Shown here piece by piece: positions 60,101 through 64,000 of a stretch of 64,000 nucleotides of DNA. The DNA is taken from the NCBI RefSeq assembly GCF_963576675.1, contig NC_088919.1, positions 40,136,501-40,200,500 on the forward strand. The letters run 5' to 3'. The notes below the pieces were generated by a model. That model was not told where the DNA came from and did not search any database. It saw only the letters and a program-made list of their open reading frames with translations. Within the stretch, counting starts at the first letter, position 1. Every line of letters starts with the position of its first letter. The DNA comes from Euphorbia lathyris. Lineage: Eukaryota; Streptophyta; Magnoliopsida; Malpighiales; Euphorbiaceae. Position numbers and translations under genes: made by a program.

Positions 60101-60320
60101 TGAGTCCGCTGACTAGGGAGACAGATTCAATAGTGGGATTACCTCCAACGGTGCCTGATCCTACTATTTTACCCTTTTTGTTGTCTCCAAAACTTACGCT
60201 TCCTCCTCGTTTACGTTCGAACGTGATGAATTGAGTTTCATCACCCGTCATATGCCTTGAGCATGCGCTGTCAATATACCACATTTTTGACTTCTCGGCA
60301 CATCTCAGGCTTACCTGCAT
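57192..60320 (-). pseudogene. Copia pol: protease, integrase, reverse transcriptase, RNase H; one nonsense codon
   Basis: One frame from ATG 60318-60320 to the stop at 57192, broken only by TGA 58788-58790 (after ENAILDLA). Domains: protease with MWYIDSACSRHMTG; GAG-pre-integrase zinc motif (LWHMRLGHVSMDLLA, CHACQAGK); integrase core with LDLFGPV, RSDNGGEF and QQNGVVERKN supplying D, D, E; reverse transcriptase ([33 protein letters not shown]); RNase H ([50 protein letters not shown]). All catalytic residues I looked for are present. Pol lies in a different frame from gag. Confidence 0.93.
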
Positions 60321-60325
60321 TGTAA

Positions 60326-62083
60326 TCAGTTTCCTTTAGGTACCCAATTCTTTTTGGGTCCTGACTTGTTAGGTTCAACAGGTAAAGCATCATATTTTAT
60401 TTTGTGGCGACATACATTAATAGTGTGGCCACTTTTTCCACAGAAGTCACAACTGACTTTCTGTTTAGGACTCTTTACTGACTTGTCAGCACCCCAGTGC
60501 TGAGCGTGCCAGCACACGTTAGTGGTGTGTCCTAACTTCCCACAAAAGTCACACTGGACTCTTCGCTGGGGATTTCATCTCTGCTGAGTACCTTGGTACT
60601 GAGTACCTTGATACTTAGTTCTCAGAGGAAAATTATTTTTGTTTGGAACCTTTAGTTGGTTCTGAATGGTTGTGACATCCTTCCTCAGTTTCTTGGAAAC
60701 TGACTGGACTTCAACTACAGACTCATGAATGGTTTTCATATTTTCATGCAAAACTGAGTTGTCTTGAAGAAGGTATCTGAGGTCACTCAGTTTGACCTCT
60801 TCCACCTCATCACAGCGCCGGCTGAGTGTTTTAATCTTTTTGTTACACTTTTTGACAAGTGTGTAAAGATCACTCAGGGCATTACCCATTTCATTTCTGA
60901 GTTGAGAGAGTGAGATTACCTCATTGGATTGCTCTTCATTGTCTGACTTATCAGATTGGTCAGCATGCTCAGAAATGCATGGCTCAGCAAGTTCGTCAGC
61001 CATGAAGCATATCTTCGCTGACTCGGTGGCCTCAGTTTCTGTTGATGAAGATTCATCATCACTGTTACTCCAAGTAGCCACCATTGCCTTCTTCCCACTT
61101 TTCTTGTCTTTCCTCAGCGTGGGGCAGTTTGACTTAATATGGCCATCTTGGTGGCACTCAAAGCATGTAATGGGCTTTGAGCTGTCCTTTCTGTATTTGT
61201 TGTCGCTTGAGTCAGCCTTATACTTATCAAACTTTTTGTAAGGCTTTTTGGAATATTTGTCGTTCTTCCTGAACAGCCTCTTCATCTTTCTTGTGAACAT
61301 AGCCATCTCCTCATCATCAGTTGAACTCCCGTCAGTGGAGTCAGCCTTTTTGACAAGTGACTTCTGCTTCTTGTCATCAGATTTTTCCTTCACCTCAAAG
61401 TTCTTCATTGATATCTCATGGGTCAGCAATGAACCGATGAGTTCGTCATATTTGTAGGTGGTTAAATCCTGAGCTTCCTCAACTGCTGTCTTCTTTGCTT
61501 CCCAGTCTTTTGGAAGACTCCTGAGTATCTTTTTGACTTGTTCTTCCTCAGTGAAGATTTTCCCAAGTCTCTTGAGCTCATTAATGATGTTGGTGAACCT
61601 TGCGTTCATGTCTGAAATGCCCTCATCATTGTTCATCTCGAACAGCTCGTACAGTCTCATCTGCTGATTCACCTTGGATTCTTTTACTTTGTTTGTTCCC
61701 TCGTAGGTGACTTCCATCTTTTTCCAGATCTCTTGTGCCGACTCACAACCTGAGATTTTGTTATATTCTGCAGCATCGAGCGCACAGTGAAGCATATTGA
61801 TAGCCGACGCATGGTTTTGAAGCTTCTTAAGATCATCCTCTGTCCATTCAACCTCAGCTTTAACAACTGACTGGCCAGCAACAACTTTCACAGGTACAAA
61901 CGGGCCTTGGACTATAGATAGCCAGGCACTCATGTTTGTAGCTTGAATGAAGTTTTTCATCCTATTCTTCCAAAAGGTATAGTTTGACCCGAAGAATAGG
62001 GGAGGCCTGGTAATGGACAGCCCCTCAGGTAATATCTGAGTTGTCTGGTTTCCAGGGAGAAACCGAGTGCTGTTTTCGCCCAT
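60326..62083 (-). pseudogene. Copia gag: capsid and nucleocapsid; one nonsense codon
   Basis: Starts at ATG 62081-62083 (MGENSTRFLPGNQTTQ), about 50 bases after the PBS. The core (SITRPPLFFGSNYTFWKNRM, DAAEYNKISGCESAQEIWKK, KDWEAKKTAVEEAQDL) is the UBN2/DUF4219-type capsid. Three CCHC knuckles follow: CFECHQDGHIKSNC, CDFCGKLGHTTNVC and CDFCGKSGHTINVC. A TGA at 60575-60577 lies before the second knuckle; the same frame then continues to TGA 60326-60328 after KNWVPKGN. The total frame is about 585 codons, long for Copia gag and usual for Sireviruses. Confidence 0.9.
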
Positions 62084-62131
62084 GGTATGGATCAACTCAA
62101 GGTTGTTAGACCTTTAGTAATGAGCTTTTAG

Positions 62132-62143
62132 GCTCTGATACCA
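62132..62143 (-). other. Primer binding site (initiator Met tRNA)
   Basis: TGGTATCAGAGC on the element strand, two bases after the 5' LTR end; complementary to the 3' end of plant initiator methionine tRNA. Confidence 0.93.
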
Positions 62144-62145
62144 CT

Positions 62146-63500
62146 TGTTGGTCCCTTGTAAGGTTGCAAATATAGTTCCAAGGGGGGGTTAGGAACTATT
62201 TTACCTTTTTAAAATAATTTGGGCAGATTTCTTTTCTTTAAGAAAAGTTTATAAAACAGCGGCACTTAACACTCAGCAAGACACTGGCTTAGTCAACTAG
62301 TGACTAGGACAGCTTCGTTGCTTAGGTCAGGAAATAGCACTTAGAGTCTATTCCTGAACCTGCTCGTTTGTAGCGCACAACTCAGCTTGACCTCTTTTAC
62401 TTGGTCAGTTTTAGTTTGTTTTAAGCAAGCAATATAAATAAGGGGTTAAGGTTTAAGAAAACTTCACTCAGCAGATTTATCCAGGTTCGGCTTCTTCTAA
62501 GCCTACGTCCTGTCCCCGGAACACTTCTGAGATTTCAAATCCTCTACTGAGCTCTTTAAAGTTAGAGCCTCAAACCTTTTACAATATCAGCAATTGAGTA
62601 TGACAAGAGTACCTTCCTCTATACTTCTACTCAATCCTAATCTCTCCGCTGAGTACTTAAAACTGAGTACTCAGCCTCTCCTTTCTACTTCTAGAAATGA
62701 TAAAGATTTTGTCCTAAACAACAATTGCTAGAACACCTTAGATGATTGAAAAACAATCACTCTAGACTTTTACACAAATGAATAGACTTTGTAGTGTAAG
62801 AATTTTTCTTTGCTTTTGATGGAGAACTTTTATATACGTTTGGTCAGCGTAACGGCTTTTGCTCAAAGTTCTCTGAAGAATGTGGATTCTGAATGCTCTA
62901 TTTATAGAGAGCTATGAGAGCTTCTGGTTATTTCGAATTTCGAAATAACCGTTGGAGGGAAACGGCTACAAGTCGCTTTCACTGAGTCTGCCAGCAGTTC
63001 TCTTTAGCCAATCAGATTCCAGTGTCTTCTGTTCTTCGGTCAGTGTGTCAGTATGTTCCACCATTTTGGATAACGTCAACCAGACAGCTTGTTGTGTCTT
63101 CTGAACTTTACTAAATGGGGAAATACTTTGTCTGGAAGCTGTCTTATGGTCAGCAGCTGTCTTGCACGTTTTGTCGAGATAGCTCAGCAGCTTCATACCG
63201 AAGTTGTCTACGTGGATCTTCTCGATCCTTCTTTACTCAGCATGCGTTTCATCACTTCAACGGTGACGTTTTGGAGATACGCGGGCTGAGTGGTCTTTGG
63301 CTTGTTTGACTTGGGCCTTGATTTCCATATAGGGCTTGAGCCTTATGATCTTTATGTCTTATGATAAATTATAAACTCAACATTGAACAAACACATTAGT
63401 AACACTAAATCAAAGCATTTAAACTTAGTGTGTTGTAGAATATTTACTTTCACTTAATTAATTTTGTCAAATCAAAATCTTGTGGAAAGGTGTTTCAACA
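62146..63500 (-). repeat. 5' LTR of the Copia element
   Basis: 1355 bp, partner of 53617-54968. It supplies the promoter for the element on the minus strand. Confidence 0.93.
62900..62906 (-). promoter_or_regulatory. TATA box in the 5' LTR
   Basis: CTCTATAAATAGAGC on the element strand is a textbook plant TATA sequence inside a small palindrome; the same site is in the 3' LTR at 54371-54377. It probably marks the U3/R border of the element transcript. Confidence 0.65.
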
Positions 63501-64000
63501 CTTCTGTGGTTCCAGAAATCTAAGAAGGCTTGGATTCAAGACGGGGACCGGAATACCAGGTTTTTCCACCTCTCAACGATTATTAGGAGACAGCGAAATA
63601 GGATCGAGGCTATTAAAGATGCCAGTGGTGAGTGGATTTTTGAGGAGGACGACATTCGGCGCCTTGCCCTTGATTTCTACAAGGACCTGTTCAGAGAGGA
63701 AGCTGTGGACCTAGAGAGTGCCCACTCTGGCATTTCCTTTCCTCGTTTGGGGGAGGATGCTATTAATAATGCTTTCCATCCCATTGAGCTTAAAGAGATT
63801 GATCTGGCCTTCTCCAGCATCGGTTCCACTAAGGCTCCTGGTATTGATGGTATCCCCGCTAGTTTCTATCATAAACACTGGGACACTGTTAAAGAGGGTA
63901 TATACAACTTTGTGTTAGGTGTCTTTGGTGGTTCGAACGATATCAGTTTGGTTAATAAAACCCTCCTTGTCTTGATTCCTAAGGTTGCCAAGCCTTCTTC
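63501..64000 (+). pseudogene. LINE ORF2, start of reverse transcriptase (right of Copia)
   Basis: Frame open to the window edge: LLWFQKSKKAWIQDGDRNTR, FFHLSTIIRRQRNRIEAI, KAPGIDGIPASFYHKHWD and LVLIPKVAKPSS, the normal approach to the RT core of plant L1 elements. The YADD box lies beyond the window. Confidence 0.87.

Larger units (their letters stand above)
53617..63500 (-). mobile_element. Sirevirus-type Ty1/Copia retrotransposon, nearly intact
   Basis: Complete 9884-bp element on the minus strand: 5' LTR (62146-63500), PBS, gag, pol, env-like ORF, PPT and 3' LTR (53617-54968). It is flanked by CTTCT (53612-53616, 63501-63505), an exact 5-bp duplication. Domain order is protease, integrase, reverse transcriptase, RNase H, as in Copia. 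The long LTRs, Cys-rich gag tail and extra ORF after pol fit the Sirevirus genus (SIRE1 type). Single nonsense codons in gag and pol, and a stop plus a frame change in the env-like region, disable this copy. Confidence 0.93.
52700..64000 (+). mobile_element. LINE inserted in Helitron C and split by a Copia element
   Basis: LINE coding sequence runs 52700-53616 and resumes at 63501, with the 9.9-kb Copia element between. Joining the two at the CTTCT duplication restores one continuous frame. The 5' end is truncated inside the endonuclease domain (about the first 30-40 residues missing); the 3' end is outside the window. The LINE target duplication cannot be checked for that reason. Confidence 0.88.

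Overview
The window is a gene-poor, transposon-rich stretch of a higher-plant nuclear genome. The split genes with GT/AG introns, their best-matching families (LACS1, COR413, CYP74) and the transposon families present fit a eudicot; I cannot name the species. I found no bacterial-style operons, rRNA, tRNA or CRISPR array.

Host genes. (1) The 3' part of a LACS1-like long-chain acyl-CoA synthetase (1-1705, +). (2) A complete four-exon COR413 cold-regulated membrane protein gene (2635-4101, -), tail-to-tail with LACS1, with a G-box about 195 bp upstream of its start. (3) A two-exon CYP74 cytochrome P450 gene (40108-42800, -) with a small internal deletion that breaks the frame, so it is probably a pseudogene.

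Transposons, left to right: a MITE within a MITE (4891-5671), touching an almost full-length LINE (5693-11246) with a perfect 18-bp target duplication and three nonsense codons; a Stowaway-like MITE (11796-12061); an old Copia relic (13583-19724) that abuts a Ty3/Gypsy protease relic; a Mutator-like MITE with a 9-bp duplication (20920-21451); a 5'-truncated LINE (23297-24740); a cluster of nested fold-back, hAT, Emigrant-like and Mutator-like non-autonomous elements (25.1-33.5 kb), one with a GC-rich array of palindromic 32-bp repeats; a decayed LINE (36508-39112); MITEs and a SINE-like repeat, two of them inside the CYP74 intron.

The right third (44.2-64 kb) is a stack of elements. Three related non-autonomous Helitrons lie in series. 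Copies B and C are head to tail, with a clear hairpin plus CTAG terminus between them. Copy B carries an 887-bp LINE tail with a 19-bp duplication. Copy C is broken by another LINE, and that LINE is broken by a 9.9-kb Sirevirus-type Copia element (53617-63500, minus strand). The Copia has 1.35-kb LTRs, a CTTCT duplication, PBS, PPT, gag, pol and an extra env-like ORF. Its LTRs differ at only about 1 percent of sites by eye, so it is the youngest large insertion.

I did not find a convincing new biochemical system. The best leads are the Helitron tandem and its shared cargo segment, the palindromic repeat array, the CYP74 deletion, the ORF1/ORF2 stop-start junctions of the LINEs and the env-like ORF of the Copia element.
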